17,747 bases of DNA, from assembly GCF_001557215.1 (NCBI RefSeq), contig NZ_LSJM01000299.1, positions 1-17,747 of the forward strand, given 5' to 3'. The notes beneath the pieces are model-generated. The model was not told the origin of the DNA. It saw nothing but the letters and a program-made list of their open reading frames with translations, and ran no database searches. The translations under genes were made by a program, and so were the position numbers. The DNA is from Sphingomonas sp. CCH9-E2 (GTDB lineage Bacteria > Pseudomonadota > Alphaproteobacteria > Sphingomonadales > Sphingomonadaceae). Below, piece after piece: positions 8,351 through 16,525 of this stretch (positions are counted from its first letter, which is position 1; each line of letters starts with the position of its first letter).

Positions 8351-8370
8351 CCCGCCTCTTGTCAGGCGGG
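8351..8370 (+). terminator. Hairpin after the M49-like gene, without a T tract
   Basis: CCCGCCT (8351-8357), a six-base loop and AGGCGGG (8364-8370) form a perfect seven-pair stem ten bases past the stop codon. No run of T follows (TGGCAAT), so it may be a weak intrinsic terminator or an mRNA-end protecting stem. The remaining 104 bases up to the next start show nothing else I can support. Confidence 0.4.
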
Positions 8371-8474
8371 TGGCAATCGGGGAGGGGCAAGCGCCGCCGG
8401 TCGCGGCAGGTCGGGAAAGGTTCAGGGTGGCGGTCAGCCAGGTTTCGCGCGCGGCGACCGCGCCGGGGGGGTTC

Positions 8475-9962
8475 ATGCAGTCGGACCGGATGGTGCTGGC
8501 GCTGCTCGTGCTGCTCGCGGTCGCGGCGCGCTTCGTCACCTATGGCAATCCGGCGCTGGGCTTTGACGAGCAATTCTATCTGCTGGTCGGCGACCGTATG
8601 GTCCAGAGCGAGCTGCCCTATGTCGATATCTTCGACCGCAAGCCGATCGGCATTTTCCTGATCTATGCCGGCGTCCGCTGGCTCGGCGGGGAGGGGTTCG
8701 TTCAGTACAAGTTGGTTGCCACGCTGTTCGTGATCGCGACGGCGTGGCTGATCTACCTGCTCGCGCGCCAGCGGGCCGAGCGCTTGGGCGCGGGCCTTGC
8801 CGCTGCGCTCTACATCCTCTGGCTCAACCTGATGGAGGGAGAGGGCGGGCAGACGCCGGTCTTCTACAATCTGCTGGTGATCGGCGCGGCGTGGCAGCTG
8901 TTCGCGGCGATGCGCGCGCCCGAGCGGCTGGTCCCACGCGGCGCGCTCGCGTTGCTGCTGATCGGTCTCGCGCTCCAGATCAAATATACCGTGGTGTTCG
9001 AAGGCATGTTTTTCGGCCTGGCCTTTTTGTGGCTGGCATGGACGCAGCGCATGGCCTGGGGCCGGTTCGTCGCCTTTTCCGGCGCGATGGTCGCGCTGGC
9101 GCTGCTCCCGACCGCGCTGGTCTTGCTCTATTACTGGGGTGTGGGAGCGGCCGATGCCTTCATCTTCGCCAATTTCATCTCCAACGCGCATAAGGACAAC
9201 GGATCATCCCTCGTCCAGCTGCTCAAGTTGATCGAGCTGGGTGCGCTAATTCTGCCGCTGGGCGCGGTGGCGATCGCGGGTCACCGCGCGATACGGAATC
9301 AGATGGTCCGACGCGATGCGCAAATGGCACGCCTCTGGCTGGTCGTAGCGGTGCTGGGCGTGCTGCTCTACTGGCGCTTCAGCGCTCCGCATTACGCGAT
9401 CCCGTTGCTCGCCCCGCTATGTGTGCTGCTGGCGCCGGCACTGGATGCAAGGCCCCGATTGGGTATCGCAATCGCCGCACTGGCGCTGATCGCAGGACAG
9501 ATCTTGCAGATTCAGCTGGCCGCGATGAAGGGTGGCGACACCGCGATGCGCGCGGTCGCTGCGGCGGCAAAGCCGGATCGCGGCGTCATCTTTGTCTATA
9601 ACGGCTATCCCGGCCTGTACCTGCTGACCGGGTCGCAGCTGCCGTCGCGCTGGTCGTTTCCGGGGCATCTGAATACGCAGGATGAGAATAATCCGCGCGC
9701 GCTCGGGGTCGATCCGCTGGTCGAGACGCAACGGATTCTCGACGCGAACCCGGACGCGATCGTCGATACCTTTCCGGCTTATGCGCTGGGCAACCGGGAA
9801 ACCCGTGCGCTGCTGCATCGGGTCATCGCAGAGCGCTATCGCCCGGTGCTGTGCGTGGCAACGCGCGACCGCACGCGCGTGATCTATCGCCGCAAGCGCG
9901 AAGCCTGGCCGGTCGATCTCAGCGCCTGCCGCCCGGAGGTGTTCGTGCCTGTCAAACCCTGA
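8475..9962 (+). CDS. Membrane glycosyltransferase, GT39/ArnT/RgtABCD-like (GT-C fold)
   Basis: Proteins of this kind transfer sugars or aminoarabinose from polyprenyl-phosphate donors on the periplasmic side of the inner membrane. The 495-residue product has a first membrane segment at about 6-22, then a first periplasmic loop with D31-E32 in GFDEQFYLL, the expected catalytic acid site of GT-C enzymes, and a second conserved stretch, DIFDRKPIG (51-59). Around ten further hydrophobic segments follow to about residue 320, ahead of a mixed C-terminal periplasmic domain (about 345-495). ATG 8475 follows a G-rich stretch; an in-frame GTG at 8427 with GAAAGG upstream would add 16 residues, so the start is uncertain. 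The 3' end overlaps the convergent GT4 gene by 11 bases. The acceptor (lipid A, O-antigen, protein or other lipid) cannot be determined. The fold assignment is strong, subfamily weaker. Confidence 0.82.
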   Translation: MQSDRMVLALLVLLAVAARFVTYGNPALGFDEQFYLLVGDRMVQSELPYVDIFDRKPIGIFLIYAGVRWLGGEGFVQYKLVATLFVIATAWLIYLLARQRAERLGAGLAAALYILWLNLMEGEGGQTPVFYNLLVIGAAWQLFAAMRAPERLVPRGALALLLIGLALQIKYTVVFEGMFFGLAFLWLAWTQRMAWGRFVAFSGAMVALALLPTALVLLYYWGVGAADAFIFANFISNAHKDNGSSLVQLLKLIELGALILPLGAVAIAGHRAIRNQMVRRDAQMARLWLVVAVLGVLLYWRFSAPHYAIPLLAPLCVLLAPALDARPRLGIAIAALALIAGQILQIQLAAMKGGDTAMRAVAAAAKPDRGVIFVYNGYPGLYLLTGSQLPSRWSFPGHLNTQDENNPRALGVDPLVETQRILDANPDAIVDTFPAYALGNRETRALLHRVIAERYRPVLCVATRDRTRVIYRRKREAWPVDLSACRPEVFVPVKP

Positions 9963-11133
9963 CGCCGCGCGGCGGCTCGGCCAGCCAGCGCGAATAAAGC
10001 TCGACCAAGGCGATCGCATGATCGCGATCGGACAGCACTTCCCCCGCCGCCTGCCGCGCCGCGGCGCGCAGCGCCACCGGATCACGCGCGAACAGCCGCT
10101 GGATCGCATCGGCGCAGGAACGTGCGTCGCGCGCGCGATAGGTTTCGGCAAAGGCGGGGTCCGCCACCTCGGCACAGCCACCTTCGTCCGGCACGATCAG
10201 TGGCAGCCCGCTCGCCAGCGCCTCGCTCGCCACCAGCCCGAACGGCTCCTGATCCGACCCGTGGATGAAGGCGTCGGCACTGGCGAGGATGCGGCTGAAC
10301 CGGTCGCGGTCATAGACCGGGCGGAACAGGCGGATATGGCGGTTGCCGCCGATCTGCCGCTCCAGCGCCTCGCTCTGCGGCCCCTGACCCAGCAGCATCA
10401 GCCCGACCGGCACCTCCGCGCCCGCCGCCTGCACCGCGTCGATCACCAGCGGCCAGCGTTTTTCCTTGTGGTGGCGGCCCAGGCCGATCAGCAAATGCCC
10501 CTCGGGCGGCAGGTCGAGCTGCGCCAGCATCGATGCGCGCAGCGCTTCGTCGCGCAGGCTGGGCGAGAAATGGTTGCGGTCGATCCCCAGTGGCATCGCG
10601 GCATCGACTCGCAGCCCGCGCGCACGATAGCGCTTGGCCAGTGCCGGACCATTGGTCACGAACGCATCATATTTGCCCAGGAACTTGTCCATATAGCGGG
10701 TGTACCAGCCGAAAATCCGCTCGATCCGCTCGGGACTGGCAAGGCCCTCCAGCCAGCGGTGCGGATAGGCACCCATATTGTCGTTATGCGCGAAGAAGAT
10801 CTTCAGTGCGTCGCCCTGCCAGTCGCCGATGAACCAGGCGGGGCGCCAGGGCGAGCTGTTCTCCACGACGTCCGGCTTGATCTGGTCGAGCAGTCTTGTG
10901 ACCGCTTCCGGTTCGTTGAACAGCCAGTAATTGCGGTCGAGGATCAGCGGGGGCGATTTGACCCAATAGATGCGCCCGCCATCCGCGCGATCCTCGATCC
11001 GGTCCTCATGGAACGGCGCGATGACGATCAGCTCATGGCCAAGCTCCGCCATGATCCGGACCTTGCGGTCGAGATAGGTGCGGACGCCGCCGCCGGTCGG
11101 CGAATAATATTCGTTGACGTCGACGATCCGCAC
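9952..11133 (-). CDS. GT4-family glycosyltransferase (GT-B fold)
   Basis: This cytoplasmic or membrane-associated enzyme should transfer a sugar from a nucleotide-sugar to a lipid- or glycan-linked acceptor with retention. The 393-residue product begins with the GT-B acceptor domain (MRIVDVNEYYSPTGGGVRTY, glycine-rich loop at 14-16). The donor domain holds the phosphate-binding stretch GLGRHHKEKRW (217-227) and the E-x7-E signature E296...E304 in EPFGLVASE, followed by SGLPLIVPDEGG. There is no signal peptide or membrane span. The start is GTG at 11133, six bases after the stop of the DUF2141 gene, which suggests translational coupling; no strong ribosome binding site is seen. It is the last gene of a three-gene operon, and its 3' end overlaps the opposing GT39-like gene. 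Family assignment is firm; donor and acceptor are unknown. Confidence 0.9.
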   Translation of the reverse strand: MRIVDVNEYYSPTGGGVRTYLDRKVRIMAELGHELIVIAPFHEDRIEDRADGGRIYWVKSPPLILDRNYWLFNEPEAVTRLLDQIKPDVVENSSPWRPAWFIGDWQGDALKIFFAHNDNMGAYPHRWLEGLASPERIERIFGWYTRYMDKFLGKYDAFVTNGPALAKRYRARGLRVDAAMPLGIDRNHFSPSLRDEALRASMLAQLDLPPEGHLLIGLGRHHKEKRWPLVIDAVQAAGAEVPVGLMLLGQGPQSEALERQIGGNRHIRLFRPVYDRDRFSRILASADAFIHGSDQEPFGLVASEALASGLPLIVPDEGGCAEVADPAFAETYRARDARSCADAIQRLFARDPVALRAAARQAAGEVLSDRDHAIALVELYSRWLAEPPRGVRV

Positions 11134-11139
11134 CGGTGT

Positions 11140-11676
11140 TCAGCTTCCGCTGGGTGAAAAGCCGGACAGGCCCCGCACATATTGCAGCTTGATCGTGATC
11201 GGCGTGGTGGTCGCGCCGACCGTGACGATCCCATCGGCCAGCTTGGGCTTGCTGCGCCCCAGCTTGCGGTTGCTGGGCACGCCGGCCCCATCCTTCCAGA
11301 TGTTGAACTTGTTCGCGCCATCGCGGTCATGGGTCAGGAACAGCGCATAGCGGCCCGGGCGCGGCGCCTTGATGCACAATATGATGTTGCCCGACTTGGG
11401 CGTGGGGGCAAAGCTGCGGTGGAACAGCTTCCCTTCCTTCACCAGCACATGGTCGTCGCGCAGATAATCGCCCTCGACTGCGGGGTAGAGTTCCAGCTTG
11501 AGCCGCCCGGTGCGGTCCTTGATCCCCTGCACATTGACGCGCAGCGCGGGCACGTCGCCCGCGGCGCACGCGGCGGCATCCTCACCGATCGCGGCCTGCG
11601 CCGATGCGGAATTGGGCCATGCGACCGCAGCGATCAGGGCGAGCGAAAGCGGGGCAACGAAACGGGGGATGGTCAT
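11140..11676 (-). CDS. DUF2141-family secreted protein
   Basis: The 178-residue product carries a Sec signal peptide (residues 1-26, ending NSASA before QA) and a DUF2141-type domain at about 45-170. The typical core is visible: a strand with GRLKLELYP (57-65), LCIKAPRPGRYALFLTHDRDG (about 100-120), and IWKDGAGVPSN (126-136), where family members carry the 'F-G-x-P' turn. Mature cysteines are C37 and C101. The function of DUF2141 is not known; the fold appears to be a small periplasmic beta-sandwich. AGGAAGG lies four bases before the ATG. That ATG overlaps the stop of the upstream membrane protein (ATGA), and the GT4 start follows six bases after its own stop. The coupling suggests this periplasmic protein serves the same envelope-glycan process, though this is inference. 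Confidence 0.85.
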   Translation of the reverse strand: MTIPRFVAPLSLALIAAVAWPNSASAQAAIGEDAAACAAGDVPALRVNVQGIKDRTGRLKLELYPAVEGDYLRDDHVLVKEGKLFHRSFAPTPKSGNIILCIKAPRPGRYALFLTHDRDGANKFNIWKDGAGVPSNRKLGRSKPKLADGIVTVGATTTPITIKLQYVRGLSGFSPSGS

Positions 11677-12635
11677 AGGTCCTTCCTAAACAAACCAAGC
11701 AGGCCGAATCCTGCGATCAGGATAGCATGGAACAGCAAAGTGAGCGCTGCCATGAACGACAGCATCTCGCTCAGCGCGTCACCGCGTCCGATCAGCAAAA
11801 TGGCAAAGCTGGCAAAGACAATATCCTGGCTGGGGATCAGCGGCAGGCGTGAGACCAGCATGCGCGCTGCGGCCAGCAGGACCCAGGTGCCAAAGCCCAC
11901 GCCCGGCAGCGCCACGGCCCACGCCACCGCGATCAACAGCGAGTCGACGAGCAGGCGCGCGACATGGATTCCAAATACCTGCCACAGCTCCTTGCGGCCC
12001 AGCGAAAAGACCCGGCGCGACAGGAGCAGGAAGGGCAGCGACATGCCCAGCACCACGGCGGCCGAGATCACTCCGGTCTTGAACTGGGCGGGCGTCAGCA
12101 TCTCCGTCGCCAGCGGCAGCGCGATGGCGACCAGCAGCAACGTGATCGCATTGCCCGCCAGCGCCGACAGGATCGACACGTCCTTCACCGCGCCGAACGG
12201 TGCCGCCACCATCTTGGTCCGTTGCCGCGCCCAGGCGTAGAAATAGGCCTCGCCCGAATAGCCGAGCACGACGTCGTTCGCGATCCGCTTGCGGTTGAGC
12301 GCGATCATCCCCGACCAGGGGATAGTCCACAGGCGGCGATAGATGATGAAGTCGAAGGTCGGTCCGACCATGTAGCGCAGGACGAAGATCAGGTAGAACA
12401 GCCAGCTCGCCGGCGCGGTCCGCGTCAGCCCCGCCAGTCCTTGGTCCAGCAGCTCATGGCCGATCCCGACCACCATCAGGACCGACAGCACCGCACCGAG
12501 CCAGGTCGGCCAGCGCCGCCGGATCTTGGCAATGGGCTCGAGCTCGACGAGTTCCGCGACGACCGGTTTGGGCGCGGCTCCGGGAAGCGTATCGGTCGTC
12601 AAGGGTTGCGCTCCTGGCGGTTCCACATCAGCCAA
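11673..12635 (-). CDS. Multi-pass inner-membrane protein, possibly LPG-synthase-TM/flippase-like
   Basis: The 320-residue product has a proline-rich cytoplasmic N-terminus (1-40) and about seven or eight hydrophobic segments (roughly 43-58, 76-95, 147-165, 178-196, 213-235, 240-251, 260-275, 295-315). Two features recall the transmembrane domain of lysylphosphatidylglycerol synthase and its flippase-like relatives: the charged loop GYSGEAYFYAWARQRT (125-140) before a helix pair, and RLPLIPSQD (253-261), comparable to the 'P-x-x-P-G-G' turn there. The likeness is distant, so the name is tentative. No ATG fits; TTG at 12635 with AGGGG eight bases upstream is the best start, and GTG three codons later is an alternative. 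It is the first gene of the operon with DUF2141 and GT4, overlapping the former by four bases. A role in moving or holding a lipid-linked glycan would suit that context. Confidence 0.72.
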   Translation of the reverse strand: MADVEPPGAQPLTTDTLPGAAPKPVVAELVELEPIAKIRRRWPTWLGAVLSVLMVVGIGHELLDQGLAGLTRTAPASWLFYLIFVLRYMVGPTFDFIIYRRLWTIPWSGMIALNRKRIANDVVLGYSGEAYFYAWARQRTKMVAAPFGAVKDVSILSALAGNAITLLLVAIALPLATEMLTPAQFKTGVISAAVVLGMSLPFLLLSRRVFSLGRKELWQVFGIHVARLLVDSLLIAVAWAVALPGVGFGTWVLLAAARMLVSRLPLIPSQDIVFASFAILLIGRGDALSEMLSFMAALTLLFHAILIAGFGLLGLFRKDL

Positions 12636-12774
12636 TCAGGCAACCCCTGCTCATACCCCGTTGAAGGTGTGACATGTCTCGGAAAGGCGGCCGCTATGCA
12701 AGTGGGGGGCGCAATGGCCCGAGATTATGGTTTCAACGCGGGGTGATTTGGGCTTTAACAAGGCACGCTGCAAG

Positions 12775-13866
12775 ATGTCCCAACCAAATCACACCGCAAC
12801 CCATATTCTGAGCTTCGCCCAGACCCTGAAAGGGGGCGGGGTGGAGCGTGCCATGATGCGCATGGCGAACGGCTGGGCCGAGGCGGGGCGGCGCGTGACG
12901 CTGGTGATCGGCGATGCGCGCGGCGCGCTGGCGCATGAAATTCCGCCCAATGTCGACGTACGCGAGCTGGGCGACGCGCGGTATCGTGCCATGTTCGGCA
13001 TCGCCGACATCGTGCGGGAGGTGCGGCCCGACGCGATCTTCTGCCCCGGCAACCATTATACGGCGGCGGCATTCTGGCTGAAGCGCCGATTGGGCAAGGC
13101 ATGTCCGCCGATGGCGGCGCAGGTGTCCAACACCTTGATCCGCCCCGATCTGCCGCGCGCCGTCGGCCTTGGCTATGGACTGTGGCTGCGCATGCACCCC
13201 TCGTTTCTGGATGCCGTGGTGGCAATGACCCCGGCGACCGGGGAAGAAGCGGTGCGGGAGATGGGCATCGATCCGGCGCGCGTCGTGGTTATCCCCAACC
13301 CGCCAGCTGTGCCGATCCCCGGCGCGCCGCTGCCGCCGATGCCGGACGGGCGCTTCATCCTCGGCGTCGGGCGGCTGGCCCCGCAGAAGCGCTGGGAGCG
13401 GCTGATCGCCGCGATGCCGCGCCTGTCTGACCCCGACGTCAAGCTGCTGATCCTGGGCGAAGGCGAGGAGCGGGGACAGCTCGAACGGCTGGTCGAACAT
13501 CTCGGTCTGGCCGATCGCGTATCGATGCCCGGCCACGCGCCCGACCCGCTGCCAGTGATCGCCCGCGCCGATGTCGTCGCGTTGACGTCCGAATTCGAAG
13601 GCGTGCCGGGGGTGGTGCGCGAAGCGCTCGCCGCCGGCACCCCGATCGTCGCGACCGATTCGAGCGTGGCCATCCATGAACTGATCAACAGCGCCTCGCG
13701 CGGCTCGGTCGTCCCGCCGGGCGATCGCGCGCGGCTGGTCGGTGCGCTCAACCACTGGCTGATGCCCGGACGGCAACGGCCCGAACCTTTGGTCGAGGAC
13801 GGACCGGAACCGATCGCGGCGTATCTCGACCTGTTCGACCGCCTCGTCGCTCAGCGCGGACGGTAA
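12775..13866 (+). CDS. GT4-family glycosyltransferase (GT-B fold)
   Basis: This is a retaining nucleotide-sugar glycosyltransferase of 363 residues without a membrane span. The acceptor-domain loop reads LKGGGVERAMMRMANGW near the N-terminus. The donor domain has VVVIPNPP, then FILGVGRLAPQKRWERLI, the standard lysine/arginine phosphate-binding region, and the E-x7-E signature E275...E283 in EGVPGVVRE followed by AGTPIVATD. I start at ATG 12775, which stands just before the conserved strand THILSFAQTLKGGG; an in-frame ATG at 12727 would add 16 residues, and neither has a good ribosome binding site. The gene diverges from the membrane-protein/DUF2141/GT4 operon across a spacer of about 140 bases in which I see no convincing promoter. 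Its end overlaps the TonB receptor gene by 16 bases. It resembles the GT4 gene at 9952-11133 only at the level of family motifs, so the two probably add different sugars. Confidence 0.9.
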   Translation: MSQPNHTATHILSFAQTLKGGGVERAMMRMANGWAEAGRRVTLVIGDARGALAHEIPPNVDVRELGDARYRAMFGIADIVREVRPDAIFCPGNHYTAAAFWLKRRLGKACPPMAAQVSNTLIRPDLPRAVGLGYGLWLRMHPSFLDAVVAMTPATGEEAVREMGIDPARVVVIPNPPAVPIPGAPLPPMPDGRFILGVGRLAPQKRWERLIAAMPRLSDPDVKLLILGEGEERGQLERLVEHLGLADRVSMPGHAPDPLPVIARADVVALTSEFEGVPGVVREALAAGTPIVATDSSVAIHELINSASRGSVVPPGDRARLVGALNHWLMPGRQRPEPLVEDGPEPIAAYLDLFDRLVAQRGR

Positions 13867-15890
13867 CTGAAGCCGATCCATAGCGTGCGCGGGCTCGCGC
13901 GTTCGACCACCCCGGTGCCGCTTACGCCGGTTTCGATCCGCGCATCGGTGAGGTTTTCACCACGCGCTTCGATCGCAAAGCCGTTCGCCACCGGCACGCG
14001 AATCACCGCGTCGAACGTGAGTGCATCGGCCAGTGCGCGTATGTTGAGATCGTCCTCGAATTGCGCCGCGACATAGCGCGCAGTCGCCGAAACGCTCAGC
14101 CGCTCGCCGCTATAGCCTAGATGCGCTGAGACCTGATGCGGCGCAGTCTGCGCGGGACTCCGTCCGTTTAGCGACGCGGCGCTCCCCGACGCCTCGACCC
14201 GCGCATCGGTATAGGCCCAGGACGCACCCGCGCGCCACGGCCCGGCCTGCCACGTCAGATCGGCCTCAATCCCGCGCGACTCGATCGCGTCCAGATTCTG
14301 CCGCACGCGATACACGCCGCCCGCCGCGACGAACCCGACGCCGGGAAACGTCCCCGGCCCGTTGCCCAGCGTGACGTTGCCGATGGCGTTGTCGAGCCGG
14401 TTGAGAAACGCGGTAGTGCGCAGCGTCAGACCGGTGGCAGGGGTCAGGTCGACGCCGACCTCCACCCCGCGCAGCCGCTCTGGCGCAAGCTGCGGGTTCG
14501 CCGCCGTCGCATCAGCCCCGGCGCGGAACGGGCGGTAGAGTTCGTTGAGCGTCGGCAAGCGCCAGCCGCTATAGGCCGCGCCACGCAATGCGATGGTGTC
14601 GCTGGCGCGCAGTGCTGCCGCCAGCCTTGCGCTGCCCTCCCACCCGGCGCGGTCCGGCGCGCGGCTGTCGGTCAGCGGTGCGCCCCCGCTCAGCAGCGCT
14701 TCGAACAGGCGCCCGTCGCGGATCGTCCAGCGATCGGCGCGCCCGCCCGCCGTCAGCGTCAGCGCGCCGCGCTCCAGGCTCAGATCGGCGAACAGTCCGG
14801 CGGTGCTGCTCTCGCCCCCCGCCACACGGCGGCGCGTCGGGGCACCCGCGACGAAGCTGTAGAGTTCGTTGGTCCGCCCGCTCACCATGCGCAGATCGCC
14901 GCCGGTGCGCAGCGTCCATCCGCTGCCCAGCGGCGGTTCGATCTCGATGCGAAGGCCAGTGCCGGTCGCCGGCACATGCTGGTCTAGCGTCGGGCTCGCC
15001 GCGCTGCGCGTCGCATTCACGCTGGCAAAGCCGGTCGCGAAATCGCGGTGCTGGAGCCAGCCGGTCGCCGCCCAGCGCCACGCGCCCGTGCCGATCAGGC
15101 GCAGGCTGGCATCCGCGCCACGGCTGTTCACGGGCGTGAAGTCGGTCCCGCGATCGCGCTGGTCGGAAAAGGCCGACAGGTTCGCCTGCAGCTCGATCCC
15201 GGCGGTCAGCGGCGCGACCCCGCGCAGCGCGATCCCCGCCTGTTCATAGGGCGCCGCGCGATCCGCCACGCCGCGCTGCCCCTCCACGATCGGAGCGAAC
15301 CCGTCGCCGCGTGCGAACTGCACCGCCGCCGTCACCTCGCCCGCGCTGAGGCGCGCGCCGCCGGTCGCGACCAGATCGACCGAGTCGCGGCTGCCGTAAA
15401 AGCCGGTGAGGGCCATCGGCCCAAGCGTGCGGGCATCGGCGCTGAACAGCTCGACCGTCCCGGCGAGCGCCCCCGCGCCGTGATAGCCGCTGCCCCCGCC
15501 ACGCGTCACGCGCACCCGCGCCAGCCGCTGTGGCAACGTCGCGGGAAAGGGGACCCAGCCGCCGAACGGATCGGCCTGCGGCACCCCATCGAGCAGCAGC
15601 AGCGCCCGGCTCGACGCATTGCCGCCCAGCCCACGCAGGCTGATCCCCTGTGCGGTCGGGTGCGACGAGCGCGAATCGGCGCGGCGGAACTGCGCCACCC
15701 CGGCGACATCGCGCAGCACGTCCTCCAGTCGTCCGCTGGCGCTGTCGGTCAGGCGTTCGCGGTCGATCTCGACCGTCGCCAGCGCAGCCTCGCCAGACGG
15801 CGCGTCGAGCCCCTGTCCGACGATCACGATCTCCTGCGCGGCGACTGGCAAGGGCAGGGTGAGGAGGAGCAGCGCGGCCGCGCCCCTCAT
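13851..15890 (-). CDS. TonB-dependent outer-membrane receptor
   Basis: This outer-membrane transporter should import a scarce large substrate using TonB-ExbBD energy. The 679-residue product has a signal peptide (1-18, ending VAA before QE), a TonB-box-like EIVIVG at 20-25, and a plug domain (about 45-150) with ISLRGLGG (83-90) and ALLLLDGVPQADPFG (96-110). The rest is a beta barrel, with the common receptor motif LPTLNELYRPF at 445-455 and alternating aromatic strands up to the end (IGFSYRPR). The end is slightly unusual in lacking a terminal aromatic residue. At 679 residues it is in the compact range of sphingomonad receptors, and I see no signature for iron siderophore, heme or cobalamin. 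The ATG overlaps the stop of the isomerase gene (ATGA), and the upstream region offers only a weak GAGCGGG, so translation may depend on coupling. The family is certain; the substrate is unknown. Confidence 0.92.
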   Translation of the reverse strand: MRGAAALLLLTLPLPVAAQEIVIVGQGLDAPSGEAALATVEIDRERLTDSASGRLEDVLRDVAGVAQFRRADSRSSHPTAQGISLRGLGGNASSRALLLLDGVPQADPFGGWVPFPATLPQRLARVRVTRGGGSGYHGAGALAGTVELFSADARTLGPMALTGFYGSRDSVDLVATGGARLSAGEVTAAVQFARGDGFAPIVEGQRGVADRAAPYEQAGIALRGVAPLTAGIELQANLSAFSDQRDRGTDFTPVNSRGADASLRLIGTGAWRWAATGWLQHRDFATGFASVNATRSAASPTLDQHVPATGTGLRIEIEPPLGSGWTLRTGGDLRMVSGRTNELYSFVAGAPTRRRVAGGESSTAGLFADLSLERGALTLTAGGRADRWTIRDGRLFEALLSGGAPLTDSRAPDRAGWEGSARLAAALRASDTIALRGAAYSGWRLPTLNELYRPFRAGADATAANPQLAPERLRGVEVGVDLTPATGLTLRTTAFLNRLDNAIGNVTLGNGPGTFPGVGFVAAGGVYRVRQNLDAIESRGIEADLTWQAGPWRAGASWAYTDARVEASGSAASLNGRSPAQTAPHQVSAHLGYSGERLSVSATARYVAAQFEDDLNIRALADALTFDAVIRVPVANGFAIEARGENLTDARIETGVSGTGVVERASPRTLWIGFSYRPR

Positions 15891-16525
15891 GCCGGCTTGG
15901 CCCGCTCGGGGCTGGCGGCGGCAAAGGCCTCGAGCGCGCAGGCGGCGGCATCGGCGGCGAGCAAGGTGGGGAAGGCACCGAGCGGCGTGTCGAACCGCCG
16001 CGCATTGTACAGTTGCGGCACCAGCAGCACATCGGCGATTCCCGGCGCGGTTCCGCCCAGAAACGGCCCATCGCCCGCATTCGCCGCCGCCAGCGCTTCG
16101 AGCGCGGTCAGCCCCTCGACTATCCAGTGGCGATACCAGTCGCCCTTCGCCGCCTCATCCGCATCGAACCGCGACTCGAGCGCGCGCAGCACGCGGAGAT
16201 TGTTGAGCGGGTGGATATCGGCCGCGATCACCAGCGCCTGCGCCATCGCATCGGCGCGCGCAATCGGGTCGGCGGGGATCAGCCGCGGCTCGGGATAGGT
16301 CGCGTCGAGCCACTCGATGATCGCCAGGCTCTGCGTCAGGATGCGGCCATTGCCAATGTCGAGCGCGGGGACGAAGCCCTGCGGGTTGCGCGCGAGATGT
16401 GCGTCGCTGCGCTGGGCACCCTGCACCAGATGCACCTCGTGCCGCTCATACGCCACGCCCTTGAGGTTGAGCGCGATGCGCACGCGATACGCCGCACTCG
16501 AGCGGAAATAATCGTACAGAATCAC
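15887..16525 (-). CDS. maiA: Maleylacetoacetate isomerase (zeta-class glutathione S-transferase)
   Basis: This cytoplasmic enzyme uses glutathione to convert maleylacetoacetate to fumarylacetoacetate in tyrosine and homogentisate breakdown. The 212-residue length fits. The zeta-class signature SSAAYRVRIAL is at 9-19, with the catalytic serine and arginine present; the cysteine found in the mammalian SSC motif is alanine here, which is common in bacterial forms. Other glutathione-site elements are NPQGFVPAL (47-55) and the TQSLAIIEWL helix start (64-73), and the family's IHPLNN is at 104-109. The start is GTG at 16525, overlapping the stop of the AI-2E gene by four bases (GTGA). No homogentisate dioxygenase or fumarylacetoacetase gene is in the window, so the pathway context is missing and a maleylpyruvate isomerase role is possible. 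Neighbours are a membrane exporter-like gene and a TonB receptor. Confidence 0.9.
   Translation of the reverse strand: MILYDYFRSSAAYRVRIALNLKGVAYERHEVHLVQGAQRSDAHLARNPQGFVPALDIGNGRILTQSLAIIEWLDATYPEPRLIPADPIARADAMAQALVIAADIHPLNNLRVLRALESRFDADEAAKGDWYRHWIVEGLTALEALAAANAGDGPFLGGTAPGIADVLLVPQLYNARRFDTPLGAFPTLLAADAAACALEAFAAASPERAKPA

Noticed and set aside
8247..8474. Extension of the GT39-like frame upstream to 8247
   Set aside because: It would overlap the M49-like gene by almost 100 bases and puts non-hydrophobic low-complexity residues ahead of the first membrane helix.
10018..11157. Plus-strand open frame (379 codons) across the GT4 gene
   Set aside because: It is antisense to a gene with clear GT4 donor and acceptor motifs, and its composition is low-complexity Arg/Gln/His.
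12733..13881. Minus-strand open frame (382 codons) opposite the second GT4 gene
   Set aside because: Its product is rich in Arg, Asp, His and Gln and lacks any motif, whereas the plus strand encodes a full GT-B enzyme.
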